Below, one piece after another: positions 63,900 to 64,000 of a stretch of DNA of 64,000 nt; within the stretch, counting starts at the first letter, position 1, and each line of letters starts with the position of its first letter. The stretch lies in the NCBI RefSeq assembly GCF_900143255.1, contig NZ_FRDI01000004.1:35143-99142 (forward strand), read 5' to 3'. The notes beneath the pieces were generated by a model, which was not told the origin of the DNA, searched no databases, and saw nothing but the letters and a program-made list of their open reading frames with translations. The position numbers were made by a program, and so were the translations under genes. The stretch is from Desulfovibrio litoralis DSM 11393 (GTDB lineage: Bacteria > Desulfobacterota > Desulfovibrionia > Desulfovibrionales > Desulfovibrionaceae).

Positions 63900-64000
63900 T
63901 TTGTAATTTTACTTTCACGAAATAAACCTTTTTTGTCATCTCATGTACCTATAATAAAATTACATTTTTATTATAACATTTTCTTTCCCCACTATGCTTT
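63900..64000 (-). repeat. Inverted unit of the second repeat island, cut by the window edge
   Basis: On the minus strand it shows TATAATAAAAATG / TAATTTTATTATA, GGTTTATTTCGTGAAAGT and GAGATGACAAAAAAGGT, the AT hairpin and box modules of the array at 46400-46830. The island continues beyond 64000. Confidence 0.6.

Overview
The window is AT-rich bacterial chromosome, densely coded on both strands, with no phage, plasmid or CRISPR genes. Gene content fits the Desulfobacterota, most likely an unusually AT-rich member of the Desulfovibrionales: a complete mraZ-to-ftsZ cell-wall cluster in the order usual for that group, a TupA-type tungstate-binding protein, selenocysteine synthase, NspC-type norspermidine/spermidine synthesis, several periplasmic branched-chain amino-acid binding proteins, a TtuA-like tRNA thiolase, and many HD-GYP and two-component signalling proteins. 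The taxonomic call is an inference from gene content, without a marker search.

Layout. 1-9900: the 3' part of an AddB-like PD-(D/E)XK nuclease, an FMN-dependent YrpB-type enzyme, a mobile-looking repeat, a large heme-type hybrid histidine kinase, a response regulator with an HD-GYP domain, and a DUF697 membrane protein. 9901-28400: four MraZ-type boxes at exact 10-bp spacing, then mraZ-rsmH-ftsL-ftsI-murE-murF-mraY-murD-ftsW-murG-murC-murB-ftsQ-ftsA-ftsZ, all on the plus strand and closed by two hairpins. These genes supply the UDP-muramoyl-peptide ligases, lipid I and lipid II synthesis, and the septal division machinery. 28400-38400: a second copy of the mobile repeat, a small unknown protein, a short-chain dehydrogenase with a decayed tandem duplication of its 3' end, three paralogous periplasmic binding proteins, miaA, malic enzyme, a TEX264/GyrI-like membrane protein, and a lone tungstate-binding protein. 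38397-39850: tRNA-Arg(UCU), followed by a 1.3-kb segment between 34-bp direct repeats that holds an FMN riboswitch and ribB. 39850-45446: an unknown protein, a three-domain metallo-beta-lactamase/GAF/HD-GYP protein, folC and selA. 45447-46955: a gene-free island of structured repeats. 46956-63424: glmS, a TtuA/TtuB-like thiolation pair, a third copy of the mobile repeat, a response regulator, a site-2 protease, a Rho paralogue with a ruined ATPase site, rpiB, a DUF1796 protein, a purine permease, a 2-hydroxyacid dehydrogenase, aroQ, efp, a Bax-inhibitor-like protein, mntP, another REC/HD-GYP protein, pgl, a META-domain lipoprotein and nspC. 63425-64000: the start of a second repeat island.

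The most unusual items are: (i) a repeat family of about 175 bp with four hairpins, whose three copies differ by compensatory base-pair changes; (ii) a Rho-like protein that keeps the RNA-binding fold but has lost the Walker A lysine, the catalytic glutamate and both key arginines; (iii) a ribB riboswitch cassette bracketed by direct repeats beside a tRNA; and (iv) a 182-bp inverted-repeat element present three times.
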